From: Sphingosinicella microcystinivorans
GTDB lineage: Bacteria > Pseudomonadota > Alphaproteobacteria > Sphingomonadales > Sphingomonadaceae
Assembly (NCBI RefSeq): GCF_003634215.1
Contig: NZ_RBWX01000007.1
Span: forward strand, 1,288,945-1,352,944
DNA length: 64,000 nucleotides
Direction of reading: 5' to 3'
In this document: positions 55,756 to 64,000 of the stretch, one piece after another
How positions within the stretch are numbered: position 1 is the first letter of the stretch
Layout of the letters: each line of letters begins with the position of its first letter
The notes under the pieces: model-generated
Database searches by the model: none
Seen by the model: only the letters and a program-made list of their open reading frames with translations
Told to the model about the DNA's origin: nothing
Program-made: the position numbers and the translations under genes

Positions 55756-56453
55756 GGCGCAGCGTAGGTGGTGGGGTCAGGGAGGCCCGCCTCCTCGAAA
55801 CCCTTGTGGCGGAGGCGGCAGGCGTCGCAGCGGCCGCAGTGGAGCGGCGTGCCATCCGCAGCGGTTGCCGGATCGTAACACGTCCACGTCCCCGCGATGT
55901 CGACGCCGAGGCGTGTTGCTTCGCGCGCGATCCCGGCCTTGTCGAGATCGATGAGCGGCGTGTGCACCTTGAAACGCTCGCCCTCGCTGCCCGCCTTGGT
56001 CGCGGTCGCGGCCAGCGCCTCGAACGCCGCGATGAACGCGGGGCGGCAATCCGGGTAGCCCGAATAATCAAGCGCATTGACGCCGATGAAGATGTCGCGC
56101 GCGTCGATCGCCTCTGCCCACGCCAGCGCCACGGACAGGAACACGGTGTTGCGCGCCGGAACATAGGTGGGCGGGATGACGCCGCTGTCGACCGCGCCAT
56201 CGCCCTTCGGCACGGCGATCTCGTCCGTAAGCGCCGACCCGCCGAACGCCCGGAGATCGAGCGGAAGCACGATGTGGCGCACCGCATACATCGCCGCAGC
56301 CCGGCGCGCCGCCTCCAGCTCCACACGGTGGCGCTGATTATAGTCGACGGTGAGCGCATGCACGGCATAGCCGCTCTCGCGGGCGATCGCCGCGCACGTA
56401 ACGGAATCGAGGCCTCCTGAAAGAAGAACGATGGCCGGTTGCGAAGTTATCAT
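55752..56453 (-). CDS. queC: 7-cyano-7-deazaguanine synthase
   Basis: QueC makes preQ0 from carboxydeazaguanine and ammonia with ATP. The 233-residue protein has the PP-loop [17 protein letters not shown] near its start, the [14 protein letters not shown] and [20 protein letters not shown] segments, and a four-Cys zinc knuckle near the end (TCYDP, then [15 protein letters not shown]). It is first in the queC-queE unit. The ATG at 56453 is divergent from the TPR/TonB-like gene by 50 bases. Confidence 0.95.
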   Translation of the reverse strand: MITSQPAIVLLSGGLDSVTCAAIARESGYAVHALTVDYNQRHRVELEAARRAAAMYAVRHIVLPLDLRAFGGSALTDEIAVPKGDGAVDSGVIPPTYVPARNTVFLSVALAWAEAIDARDIFIGVNALDYSGYPDCRPAFIAAFEALAATATKAGSEGERFKVHTPLIDLDKAGIAREATRLGVDIAGTWTCYDPATAADGTPLHCGRCDACRLRHKGFEEAGLPDPTTYAAP

Positions 56454-56503
56454 GGGCGCGCGATAGTCAATTCACTGGGCAAGGGCAAGTTCAGGGAGCA
56501 TTT

Positions 56504-58435
56504 ATGCGCAGGCACATCTTTGCTGCAATTATCGGGATTTGTCTTACGTCTGCAGCGGCGCAGGCACAGAAGCTGCAGGAGCAATATGACGCCGCTGAAA
56601 AGGCGTTCGCAGCCGGGGAATACGACAAGGCGGCTACACTGTTCGCGGAGGTGCAGGGACGCCTCGCAAAATCGCAGCGTGGGAGTACGGTGGAGGCCGA
56701 TCTGCGGCGACGCATTGCCGAGACGGATATCGCGCTCGGGCGACCGGAGCGTGCGATAGCGGCGCTGACGCCCGCCGTGTCCATTTATACGAAGGCTCCG
56801 GGGCAGCCCTTTCTTGGGGAAACCCACCGCCTTCTTGGCAGCGCATATGAAAAGCTCGGCGAAATGCACCGGGCGGCAGAGAATTATCAGGCGGCGCTGC
56901 GGCTGAACACCGATCCAGCCCGCAAGACAGCGCTATCGATTCCACTCGCGCGGGCTGCCATTTTCACCGATCCGCCCCTCGCGCGACGCCTTGTCGATGC
57001 GATGATTGCTGATTTCAAACCAACGGAAGACAAAAAGCGCAGCGGTGAACTGCTCGGCGAGTTCCAGTCCTTGCGCGGGCGCATTGAACTGAACGCGAAA
57101 GACTACGCGGCGGCGCTCGACTGGTTCAAGAAGGCGGCCAAAAGCGCGGGCGGCATTGGCACGCGGGTGTCCCTCGCCGACGTCGCGATCCGGTCCGATC
57201 TTGCACTGGCGAGTCATCTTACTGGCGATGAGGACAAGGCGTTTTACTACATCGCGATGACGGGCGCAGGGCGTATGGGCGACAAGGGGGCGCAATTCCC
57301 CGACGGAGACGCGTTGAAGCTGCCGGATTGCTCTCCGGCTTTCGATCTCGGTCCCGATGATCTTGTCGTGCTCGATATTGCGCTTGGCGACGACGGCCGC
57401 GTCATAAATGCGGCTCCTATTTATTCGACGAAGCCGGGCAAGATCGAGGCGGAGTTCGTGAAGGCGGCGCGGGCGTGGCTTTGGTCAGCCGAGGAAATGG
57501 CGAAGACGGAGCCGTTCTGGCGGTTTTCCATCCGGGTCGCGGTCCGTTGCACCTTCAACACCGATCGGCGCTGGGTCGGTTCCGGCTTTGTGCGCGAGCT
57601 CATAAAGGAAGTGAACGCAAAGAAACCCTTGCAGGATATCGATAGCCGGATGGGGACCGATGCGCTCCGCGCCGAACTTGCACGGCGCGAGGCGGCCGAT
57701 GGGCCGGAATCGATGAGCCTCGTCCCGGTTCTTGCCACGCTTGCGGAGGAGGACGAGGACGGCGTTTATATCGATCGCGCCCGGCAAATCCTGGAAGCGA
57801 ACGGGATTTCCCCGCGAGCGCGGGCCATTCTGGGCGTATGCGTGGCGCGTAGCCTGATGCAGCGCCGCGGCGACGCGCTTCAGATGCAGCCCGACGCCGG
57901 CTGGCCCGCCGACGTCGCCGACTGGTTCCGTCTTGAACAAGGCTTGGAACTGGAAAAGCGCAAGCGCAGCGAACGGGCGATACCGCTTTACACGGCGGTG
58001 TTCGAACGCGGCAATGCGAAGACCGATACGCTTGCCCAGTTCGCGGCGCTGCGGCTCGCGTCGATCGCCTTTGAACGAAAAGCGCAGGAACGCGCATCGG
58101 GCTATCTTGCGGCAACGGGGCTGAGGCCCGATCAATGCGCTCTTGTAGATGCAAGCCCGATTCCGGCAAGCACCGGCGCCAGTTCGAACGACTACCCGCA
58201 CGAAGCGTTGAACTGGGGGTTCGAGGGCTACATGGTTTCGAACTATGACATCGGCGTCGACGGGAAGACGAAATCGCCGCGTGTCGTGTTCGCCTATCCG
58301 CCATTCGTGTTCGAAGAGACGATGCAGCGGATCATTGGCCGCTGGCGCTTCAAGCCGATCTACCGCGAAGGTGAACAGATCGGCTGCTCCGGCGCCACGC
58401 AGAGCATCCGCTTCAATATTCCCGGGAAAAGCTGA
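56504..58435 (+). CDS. Secreted TPR protein with two TonB-C-like segments, function unknown
   Basis: The 643-residue product has a signal peptide (RRHIFAAIIGICLTSAAAQA) and about 200 residues of TPR-like helices (for example YDAAEKAFAAGEYDKAATLFAEV and GSAYEKLGEMHRAAENYQAAL). A beta segment follows that resembles a TonB C-terminal domain (about 285-350, LVVLDIALGDDGRVINAAPIY to RVAVRC). More helices come next, then a second TonB-C-like domain at the end (about 570-640, NYDIGVDGKTKSPRVVFAYPP). It lacks a membrane anchor and Pro-rich spacer of true TonB. The ATG at 56504 follows GGGAG. Confidence 0.85.
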   Translation: MRRHIFAAIIGICLTSAAAQAQKLQEQYDAAEKAFAAGEYDKAATLFAEVQGRLAKSQRGSTVEADLRRRIAETDIALGRPERAIAALTPAVSIYTKAPGQPFLGETHRLLGSAYEKLGEMHRAAENYQAALRLNTDPARKTALSIPLARAAIFTDPPLARRLVDAMIADFKPTEDKKRSGELLGEFQSLRGRIELNAKDYAAALDWFKKAAKSAGGIGTRVSLADVAIRSDLALASHLTGDEDKAFYYIAMTGAGRMGDKGAQFPDGDALKLPDCSPAFDLGPDDLVVLDIALGDDGRVINAAPIYSTKPGKIEAEFVKAARAWLWSAEEMAKTEPFWRFSIRVAVRCTFNTDRRWVGSGFVRELIKEVNAKKPLQDIDSRMGTDALRAELARREAADGPESMSLVPVLATLAEEDEDGVYIDRARQILEANGISPRARAILGVCVARSLMQRRGDALQMQPDAGWPADVADWFRLEQGLELEKRKRSERAIPLYTAVFERGNAKTDTLAQFAALRLASIAFERKAQERASGYLAATGLRPDQCALVDASPIPASTGASSNDYPHEALNWGFEGYMVSNYDIGVDGKTKSPRVVFAYPPFVFEETMQRIIGRWRFKPIYREGEQIGCSGATQSIRFNIPGKS

Positions 58436-58456
58436 CTGGGCCTGCCGCACAAAGAA

Positions 58457-58487
58457 AAAGGCCGCCGGATACGGCCGGGCGGCCTTT
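58457..58487. terminator. Intrinsic terminator between the TPR gene and the LysR gene
   Basis: AAAGGCCGCC (58457-58466) pairs with GGCGGCCTTT (58478-58487) over an 11-base loop. It lies 21 bases after the stop of the TPR gene. On the plus strand only TTT follows the stem; on the minus strand the stem is followed by TTTTTCTTT, so it also terminates in that direction. It separates this gene from the LysR gene at 58636. Confidence 0.75.
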
Positions 58488-58635
58488 CACAAATCAGTCG
58501 GCTGGACATCCAGCTAGGGGAGGTAAGGTGTGCCGCGAGGCACAGGCCCCGTTTAGCGTGCTTATGGTAAAATTCGGGTTAACCGTGATTTTTCGCGTTT
58601 GATCGCCCGGCGTGCGCCCTGTAATCGTCGCGGCC

Positions 58636-59496
58636 ATGAAGCGGACCCTGCTCCCACTCAATGCGCTGCGTGTGTTCGATGCGGCGGCGCGCCATCTGTC
58701 GTTCACCAAGGCGGCGGATGAGCTTGCGGTGACGCCCGCCGCCGTCGGTCAGCAGATCCGCACGCTGGAAGACGTGCTCGGCACCGTTCTGTTCCGGCGC
58801 ATGACGCGGAACCTCGAACTCACCGACGAGGCGGTGCGCAGCCTGCCTGCGCTGCGCGAGGGTTTCGCGAAGCTGGAAGAGGCCGTGGCGATCATGCAGG
58901 CGGGGCAGGGCGAGGAGCGCCTGACGATTGCCGCGCCGCGCGACTTCATCGGCAAGTGGCTGGCGCCCCGGCTGGGGCTCATCAAGGCATCGACACCTGC
59001 GCGGCAGGTGACCATCCTGCCATCGGACGGGCCGGTGGACTTCAACGCGGCCAATCTCGACGCCGCTGTGTTCTTTGGCGCGATGCCGGCCGAGGAGGAA
59101 CTGAGCGGCAAGCTGATCGCGCCGGGGACGATCGCGCTGGTGGCGACGCCTGAGATCGCCGCGAACGCGAAGATCGTTTCGGAAGTTGCAGCGCAGCCGC
59201 TGATCGAGCATCCATTGGCGGACTGGCGCGGATGGTTCGAGGCGCACGGCGTCCACATGACGGATCGCAGCGCGAGCCTTGGTGTCGCCGACGCCGGGCT
59301 TGCCATCGATAGTGCCGTCGCGGGCTACGGCATCGCGCGCGTGCCGCTTGTGCTCGCCGAGGCGGATATCGCAGCCGGGCGGCTCGCCGTTGTCATGGAG
59401 CCGAAGGTTTCAGACGAAGCCTATTGGCTGATCGCCCCAAGCGCGCAGTGGCGGCAGAAGAAGGTGCGCGACCTGGTGGCAGCTCTCGGCGATTAA
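58636..59496 (+). CDS. LysR-family transcriptional regulator
   Basis: The 286-residue regulator has an N-terminal winged helix-turn-helix (about 1-65, PLNALRVFDAAARHLSFTKAADELAVTPAAVGQQIRTLED) and an effector-binding domain. It belongs to the GcvA branch like the regulator at 2856-3788, from which it differs throughout. A GGTTAACC palindrome (58577-58584) lies 52 bases upstream. The ATG at 58636 starts the conserved helix; an open frame to 58612 adds eight residues. Its stop interlocks with that of parE (TTAA, 59493-59496). The target is unknown. Confidence 0.88.
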   Translation: MKRTLLPLNALRVFDAAARHLSFTKAADELAVTPAAVGQQIRTLEDVLGTVLFRRMTRNLELTDEAVRSLPALREGFAKLEEAVAIMQAGQGEERLTIAAPRDFIGKWLAPRLGLIKASTPARQVTILPSDGPVDFNAANLDAAVFFGAMPAEEELSGKLIAPGTIALVATPEIAANAKIVSEVAAQPLIEHPLADWRGWFEAHGVHMTDRSASLGVADAGLAIDSAVAGYGIARVPLVLAEADIAAGRLAVVMEPKVSDEAYWLIAPSAQWRQKKVRDLVAALGD

Positions 59497-61469
59497 ACGT
59501 CGATCGCGTCTTCCGAAACGCCGGCGGCGCGTTCCTGAATGAAATTGAAGCGGTGTTCCGGGTTGCGGCCCATCAGACGGTCGACGAGATCGACGACGGG
59601 CGCGCGCTCCTCATAGGTGTCCGGCAGTGTCACGCGGATCAGCGTGCGCTTTTCCGGGTCCATCGTGGTTTCGCGAAGCTGTATGGGCGACATTTCGCCG
59701 AGACCCTTGAAGCGCCCGATCTCCACCTTGCCGCGCCCCGAGAAGTCGCCCGCGAGCAATTCGTCTTTATGGGCATCGTCGCGCGCGTAGGCGACCTTGC
59801 CGCCTTGCGAGAGACGATAGAGCGGCGGCTGCGCGAGGTAGAGGTGGCCGTTCTTCACGAGGCCCGCCATCTCCTGGAAGAAGAAGGTCATCAGCAGCGT
59901 CGCGATGTGCGCGCCGTCGACATCGGCGTCGGTCATGATGACGACGCGGTCGTAGCGGAGCGCATCGGGATCGAAGCGATCGCGCGTGCCGCAACCGAGC
60001 GCCTGGATGAGATCGGCGATTTCCTGATTCGCGCCGATCTTGTCCCGGTTCGCCGAAGCGACGTTCAGGATTTTGCCGCGAATGGGCAGGATCGCCTGAG
60101 TCTTGCGGTCGCGCGCCTGCTTCGCCGATCCGCCCGCCGAGTCGCCCTCGACGATGAAGATCTCGGTGCCTTCGGGGGCGTCCGCCGAACAATCGGTGAG
60201 CTTGCCGGGGAGGCGCAGGCGGCGTCCGCTCGTTGCGGTCTTGCGCTTGATTTCCTTCTCGGCGCGGCGCTTCAGCCGCTCGTCCATGCGTTCGAGCGCG
60301 AAGCCGAGGAGCGCGCGGCCGCGCTCCATGTTGTCCGAGAGGAAATGATCGAAATGGTCCTTGATCGCCGCTTCCACGAACTTCGCGGCTTCGGGACTCG
60401 TCAGCCTGTCCTTCGTCTGGCTCTGGAACTGCGGCTCGCGGATGAAGACGGAGAGCATGATTTCTCCGCCCGAAAGCACATCCTCGGCGGTAAGGCCTTC
60501 GCCCTTCTTCTGGCCGATCAGACCTGCGAACCCACGGATACCCTTCACGAGCGCCGTGCGCAGGCCGGCTTCGTGCGTGCCGCCCGCAGGCGTCGGGATG
60601 GTATTGCAGTAGTAGCTCGCCGAGCCTTCGCCGTAGAGCGGCCACGCGACCGCCCATTCCGCAGAGCCCTGCGAATCCGGAAATTCGGCGCGTCCCGCGA
60701 AAAATTCGTTCGTCGCGCACTCGCGTGTTCCGAGCTGTTCGGCGAGGTGATCGGCAAGGCCGCCGGGAAACTGGAACACTGCGGTCGCGGGCGTATCGTC
60801 GCTGATAAGCTCCGGATCGCAGGACCAGCGGATCTCGACGCCGCGGAAGAGATAGGCTTTCGAGCGCGCGAGACGATAGAGGCGGGAAGGGCGGAACGTC
60901 GCCTTGTCCCCGAAGATTTCGGGATCGGGATGAAACGCGATGGTGGTGCCGCGCCGGTTCGGGGCTGCGCCGACCTTTTCGAGCTTCGAAGTGGTATGGC
61001 CGCGCGAATAGCGCTGGCGGTAAAGCTCGCGATTGCGCGCGACCTCGACAACGAGTTCGTCGGAAAGCGCGTTCACCACCGAGATGCCGACGCCATGAAG
61101 GCCGCCCGAGGTGGCGTAGGCCTTGCTCGAGAACTTGCCGCCCGAGTGCAGCATCGTGAAGATGACCTCGAGCGCGGATTTGCCGGGATATTTGGGGTGC
61201 GCGTCGATGGGGATGCCGCGACCGTTGTCGGAGACCGTCAGCGTGCCGTCCGACGCGAGTGAGACCTCGATGCGGTTCGCGTGGCCGGCGACCGCTTCGT
61301 CCATGCTGTTGTCGAGGACCTCGGCGGCGAGATGATGCAGCGCGCGCTCGTCCGTGCCGCCGATGTACATGCCGGGGCGACGGCGCACGGGCTCCAGCCC
61401 TTCGAGAACTTCGATCTGGTCTGCGGTGTAGTCGGTCGGGTTGGCGGCGCCCGTGAAAAGATCACTCAT
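59493..61469 (-). CDS. parE: DNA topoisomerase IV subunit B
   Basis: ParE is the ATPase subunit of topoisomerase IV. The 658-residue protein contains the GHKL ATPase motifs EVLDNSMDEAVAGHANR and DNGRGIP, the ATP-lid YATSGGLHGVGISVVNAL, and the Toprim motifs EGDSAGGSAKQ and MTDADVDGAHI. The length and the absence of the GyrB insertion fit ParE. Its partner ParC is at 527-2812, on the same strand about 57 kb away. It is convergent with a LysR gene. Confidence 0.95.
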   Translation of the reverse strand: MSDLFTGAANPTDYTADQIEVLEGLEPVRRRPGMYIGGTDERALHHLAAEVLDNSMDEAVAGHANRIEVSLASDGTLTVSDNGRGIPIDAHPKYPGKSALEVIFTMLHSGGKFSSKAYATSGGLHGVGISVVNALSDELVVEVARNRELYRQRYSRGHTTSKLEKVGAAPNRRGTTIAFHPDPEIFGDKATFRPSRLYRLARSKAYLFRGVEIRWSCDPELISDDTPATAVFQFPGGLADHLAEQLGTRECATNEFFAGRAEFPDSQGSAEWAVAWPLYGEGSASYYCNTIPTPAGGTHEAGLRTALVKGIRGFAGLIGQKKGEGLTAEDVLSGGEIMLSVFIREPQFQSQTKDRLTSPEAAKFVEAAIKDHFDHFLSDNMERGRALLGFALERMDERLKRRAEKEIKRKTATSGRRLRLPGKLTDCSADAPEGTEIFIVEGDSAGGSAKQARDRKTQAILPIRGKILNVASANRDKIGANQEIADLIQALGCGTRDRFDPDALRYDRVVIMTDADVDGAHIATLLMTFFFQEMAGLVKNGHLYLAQPPLYRLSQGGKVAYARDDAHKDELLAGDFSGRGKVEIGRFKGLGEMSPIQLRETTMDPEKRTLIRVTLPDTYEERAPVVDLVDRLMGRNPEHRFNFIQERAAGVSEDAIDV

Positions 61470-61508
61470 AGCGGCCTTATAGGGGGCGGCCGGGCGGTGG
61501 TGAAGGGT

Positions 61509-62063
61509 TTAGCGCGCCTGCTTGAAAAGTGCTGAAATCGTGTCGTTGTCGATCCGGCGCTCGGCCGGATGGATGATCGCGGAGAGCGATTCGAGGCGCT
61601 TGCGAACCTGCGCCGCCAGCGCCTCGCGTGCCTGACGCGCAGCTTCGCCTTCAAGCGGGCGCAGACCGGCAAGACCGTTCAGGATGAACGCCGACAGGTC
61701 GCCGCTCAGACGATCGAAGCGCCGACGTACGGAGGCGGGCGAGAGCGCATAGGCTTCGATCACGAGTGCCGAGTCGCGCAGATGGCTTGCCTCGAAGTGT
61801 TCGACATAATCGCGCGGGAACCAGGCATCGAGCTCGCGGCGGAGCGCGGCATCGTGACCGGAGACATCGATGAGCATGAGCACTTCATTGAATTGATTGA
61901 GAAAGTCGCTGGCAAGGCCGGTGTGCGGATCTATGCCGGTGATCGCCTCGGCCGCAATGTCCGCGATGCGCAAGGCGATTGTTTCGGTCATGTCTGGCGG
62001 AAGCGCGGCGACGTTCCGATAAGACTCGCTCACTGTCCAACCGCCTGCGTCTGCGTCCATCAT
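61509..62063 (-). CDS. Conserved protein of unknown function
   Basis: The 184-residue soluble protein starts MMDADAGGWTVSESYRNVAALP and continues with the helical stretch TETIALRIADIAAEAITGIDPHTGLASDFLNQFNEVLMLID, suggesting an all-alpha fold. It carries an acidic N-terminus and a basic helix near the end. It has no signal peptide, metal motif or recognisable domain. The start is ATG 62063 (a second ATG follows at 62060); an open frame up to 62132 lacks a ribosome site. It lies 40 bases upstream of parE on the same strand. Confidence 0.75.
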   Translation of the reverse strand: MMDADAGGWTVSESYRNVAALPPDMTETIALRIADIAAEAITGIDPHTGLASDFLNQFNEVLMLIDVSGHDAALRRELDAWFPRDYVEHFEASHLRDSALVIEAYALSPASVRRRFDRLSGDLSAFILNGLAGLRPLEGEAARQAREALAAQVRKRLESLSAIIHPAERRIDNDTISALFKQAR

Positions 62064-62421
62064 CCCATGCTTCTTAGGCGGCAGGCGTGAAAAACGCCTT
62101 AAACGCCAACACCATCGCTTTTTTTCGCGCAAGGCGTATTTTTGCGTTGCAACATATCGTGCTGCGGCGCAATATGATCATGCCTATATGGCAATCCTCC
62201 CCAAGGATTTGACTAGAGGGTCGGCGGTGACGCCGGCCCTTCTTTCTGTCTGGAATCAGACTGTTGCGCGAAAGCATCAGCTACGTTGCAACTTTGTGAC
62301 CCCGAGGGCAAAACCGCTTGTGCGTTGCCAAAGCGTGGTCAACACTTCCCCTCGAAGCATGAGCTTCGGAACGACCCCTCCCAGGGCGAGCAGCGATCAA
62401 AGCTGAAATGAAGGTGGAGGA
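62064..62421 (+). promoter_or_regulatory. Leader region of torF with an attenuator-like hairpin
   Basis: This 358-base gap holds no convincing gene. At 62219-62238 GGTCGGCG pairs with CGCCGGCC over a GTGA loop (eight pairs including one T-G), followed by the T-rich CTTCTTTCTGTCT. It looks like a terminator inside the leader of torF, whose ATG is about 185 bases further on. AT-rich blocks at 62100-62190 probably hold the promoters of torF and of the divergent unknown gene. Confidence 0.4.
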
Positions 62422-63195
62422 ATGATGAAAAAGGGAATTCGTAGCCGCGCGATCTCGACGACCGTGCTTGCGGCTGCAACGCTTGTCGGCAGCCTCGCAG
62501 TGGCGGCTCCGGCCTTCGCTCAAGACGCGGAAGCGACCAGCGATTGGGAAATCTCCGGCAACGCGGGCATTTTCTCGCAATACCGTTGGCGCGGCATTTC
62601 GCTTTCGGATGAGGACGTGGCATTCCAGGGCGGCATCGACGCTGCGCATTCAAGCGGCTTCTATGTCGGCACCTGGGGTTCGAGCCTCGCCGGTTATGGC
62701 TCTTACGGTGGCTCCAACACTGAAATCGACGTCTACGCGGGCTATGCCGGCGAAGCGGGCGGCTTCGGTTACGACATCGGCGCCATCTGGTATCTCTATC
62801 CGGGCACCAGCGGTACGGACGTGGTGGAAATCACGGCCTCGCTGAGCAAGGAACTCGGCCCGGTCGGCGCGAGCGTGGGCGTGGCCTATGCACCCAAGCA
62901 GGACTCGCTCAGCAGCGACGACAGCTTCTATCTCTACACGGACTGGAGTGCCGCCATTCCGAATACCCCGGTCTCGCTCAACGCGCACCTCGGCTACACC
63001 GACGGCTCGCTCTCGATCGACCGCGGGTTCTCGACCGACGGCGACTATCTCGACTGGTCGCTGGGCGCGTCGGTGTCCTACGACAAGCTGACGCTTGGCG
63101 TCTCCTACGTCGATACGGACGTGAAGGGCGGCGACCCGTCGATCAACAAGATCACGGACGCGGCGATCATCGTTTCGCTGACCGCAGCGTTCTGA
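62422..63195 (+). CDS. torF: TorF-family outer-membrane protein (TIGR02001 type)
   Basis: A signal peptide (ISTTVLAAATLVGSLAVAAPAFA, cleavage near AFA-QDA) leads to a beta-barrel-like protein: EISGNAGIFSQYRWRGISLSDEDVAFQGGID is the TorF family start, alternate strands end in aromatic residues, and the protein terminates in TAAF, the outer-membrane C-terminal Phe signature. It probably forms a porin-like channel of unknown solute. Start ATG 62422 or 62425; GGAGG ends one base before the first, so the second is likelier. A strong terminator follows at 63224-63257. Confidence 0.88.
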   Translation: MMKKGIRSRAISTTVLAAATLVGSLAVAAPAFAQDAEATSDWEISGNAGIFSQYRWRGISLSDEDVAFQGGIDAAHSSGFYVGTWGSSLAGYGSYGGSNTEIDVYAGYAGEAGGFGYDIGAIWYLYPGTSGTDVVEITASLSKELGPVGASVGVAYAPKQDSLSSDDSFYLYTDWSAAIPNTPVSLNAHLGYTDGSLSIDRGFSTDGDYLDWSLGASVSYDKLTLGVSYVDTDVKGGDPSINKITDAAIIVSLTAAF

Positions 63196-63223
63196 TCCGA
63201 TAAAATAATCGTCACGGGGAAAG

Positions 63224-63257
63224 CCCCGGAAGTCGCAGGACTTCCGGGGTTTTTCTT
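63224..63257 (+). terminator. Intrinsic terminator of torF
   Basis: CCCCGGAAGT (63224-63233) pairs perfectly with ACTTCCGGGG (63240-63249) over a six-base loop, followed by TTTTTCTTT. It is the clearest rho-independent terminator in the window, 28 bases after the torF stop. Confidence 0.92.
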
Positions 63258-63305
63258 TATGCTGACTAGCTTGCGCTTAAATGGCTGTTAGTTCAGTTTT
63301 CTGAA

Positions 63306-64000
63306 GTGAACGACGCGTCCCGCCCTTTTGTGCGATACCTGATGATAGGTGCTGCCATTTTGATTGGTAGCCCTGTTATGGCCGTTACCGCCTCAAGGGC
63401 ATCTGATCCTGAAGTTGTAATCGACACTTTGGCGAACGAAGCGATCGACGCCGCGTTGTCTCTGCCACCAGGCTACAAGCGTGATACAGTGCTTCGTACT
63501 GTTTCACGGAACTTGCGGTGGTTCGGACAGCCGGAGGCTGGCGGGCGCGCTGCGCGAGCGATGACAGATGGGGGTGTGGAAGAAATTCCTCCCGGCTCGA
63601 AAATTGGTTCGCATCGCCGTATTCCTTATCGAGAGGCGTTTCCTAGGGCTGATCCCTGTGATGCCGGGCTGTGGCGACAGGCGGATGGCGGTGTGGCAAC
63701 GACACCACGGGAACGTGAGGCCTGGGCCGAAACATGCCTGGTCACGCGCGACTTTCACTGGGAAGGCTACCCGTCGATCGAGCAGTACCGTTCAGCGGCT
63801 GAAGGTTTGCCAGCGGGGGAGGTAAAAGCCACGCTTCTTATGTTCCTGAGCAATTACCACAACGTGGACGCGTTACGCTTCGTAAAGAGCGAATTTGATC
63901 ACGATGAAAAGCAACTGCCGCAGCGTGTTCGGAGGGAATTGGCAAAAAGGCTTGCCGAACCGGCGATCCTGTATCGGTTGGGTTTCAAGGACAAGGCGCT
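63306..64000 (+). CDS. Secreted protein of unknown function, 3' end cut by the window
   Basis: The frame is open from a GTG at 63306 to the window end (231 codons), with a TAG upstream at 63267-63269. An ATG at 63342 is an alternative start. The N-terminus is a signal peptide (FVRYLMIGAAILIGSPVMAVTASRA). The mature part has acidic and basic helices with Trp and Cys (DPCDAGLWRQADGG, WAETCLVTRDFHWEGYP), and later a stretch SAAEGLPAGEVKATLLMFLSNYHNVDALRFV. It looks alpha-helical and repeat-like. I do not recognise the family. It appears less GC-rich than torF. Confidence 0.65.
   Translation, partial: MNDASRPFVRYLMIGAAILIGSPVMAVTASRASDPEVVIDTLANEAIDAALSLPPGYKRDTVLRTVSRNLRWFGQPEAGGRAARAMTDGGVEEIPPGSKIGSHRRIPYREAFPRADPCDAGLWRQADGGVATTPREREAWAETCLVTRDFHWEGYPSIEQYRSAAEGLPAGEVKATLLMFLSNYHNVDALRFVKSEFDHDEKQLPQRVRRELAKRLAEPAILYRLGFKDKA

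Noticed and set aside
58577-58584. GGTTAACC as an operator of the second LysR gene
   Set aside because: It is only eight bases and lacks the T-N11-A geometry, so it is mentioned with the gene but not called as a site.
62188-62406. 72-codon frame upstream of torF
   Set aside because: It contains the hairpin at 62219-62238, has no ribosome site and no recognisable motif.

Overview
The window is a 64 kb piece of a GC-rich chromosome, dense with genes and largely housekeeping. Several traits point to Alphaproteobacteria, most likely Sphingomonadales: a long acidic insertion in the S1 domain of RNase E, RF2 with an SPY instead of SPF recognition motif, a MutL that carries the endonuclease motif, a short-leader mreBCD-mrdA-rodA operon, and a TorF-type outer-membrane protein. 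The genus cannot be fixed from the sequence alone. No insertion sequence, prophage, CRISPR array or plasmid function was seen. The two genes cut by the window edges look less GC-rich than their neighbours.

Layout. 1-457: cut gene of unknown function. 0.5-4.8 kb: parC, a GcvA-like LysR regulator divergent from a 52-residue ORF with a LysR-type box between them, and recO. 4.8-9.5 kb: an accessory block (arylamine N-acetyltransferase; a BigR/SqrR-type sulfur-stress module of TauE/SafE exporter, rhodanese membrane protein, ArsR-family repressor and divergent persulfide dioxygenase; a lipoprotein esterase). It lies between recO and era, which adjoin in E. coli. 9.6-12 kb: lepB-rnc-era. 12-19.3 kb: pgi, metY, typA, a serine hydrolase, a zinc-ribbon protein and a lone PAS protein. 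19.4-21.9 kb: prolyl-tRNA editing protein and S-formylglutathione hydrolase, an unknown membrane protein, a flavin reductase. 22-29.2 kb: a complete histidine-utilisation locus, hutIHGU divergent from hutFC, with a perfect 20-bp palindrome between the two arms. 29.2 kb: tRNA-Lys(CUU). 29.4-34.9 kb: mreB-mreC-mreD-mrdA-rodA, the rod-shape elongation machinery. 35-41 kb: mutL, a DUF2147 protein, an amino-acid permease, a DsbA-like thioredoxin and a BepA-like metalloprotease. 41-49.8 kb: rne, the amidase gene amiC, an unassigned ATP-grasp/nucleotidyltransferase pair, and PBP1a. 49.9-54.3 kb: prfB with a programmed +1 frameshift, an MscS-family channel, metC and sseA. 54.4-56.5 kb: queF, queE and queC for queuosine precursor synthesis. 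56.5-58.4 kb: a TPR protein with two TonB-C-like segments. 58.6-61.5 kb: a LysR regulator and parE. 61.5-64 kb: an unknown protein, torF and a cut secreted protein.

Shared themes. Cell-wall elongation and remodelling genes are numerous (mreBCD, mrdA, rodA, mrcA, amiC). Sulfur metabolism recurs (metY, metC, sseA, persulfide dioxygenase, rhodanese, exporter). Both topoisomerase IV subunits lie in the window but 57 kb apart. Same-strand neighbours are commonly coupled by ATGA, GTGA or TGATG overlaps, and four convergent pairs interlock their stop codons in a 4-bp TTAA/CTAG/TTAG overlap. I did not find an obviously new defence or mobile system. The best candidates for undescribed biology are the ATP-grasp/nucleotidyltransferase pair, the TPR-double-TonB protein, the Cys-rich membrane protein next to fghA, and the LysR/small-ORF pair.
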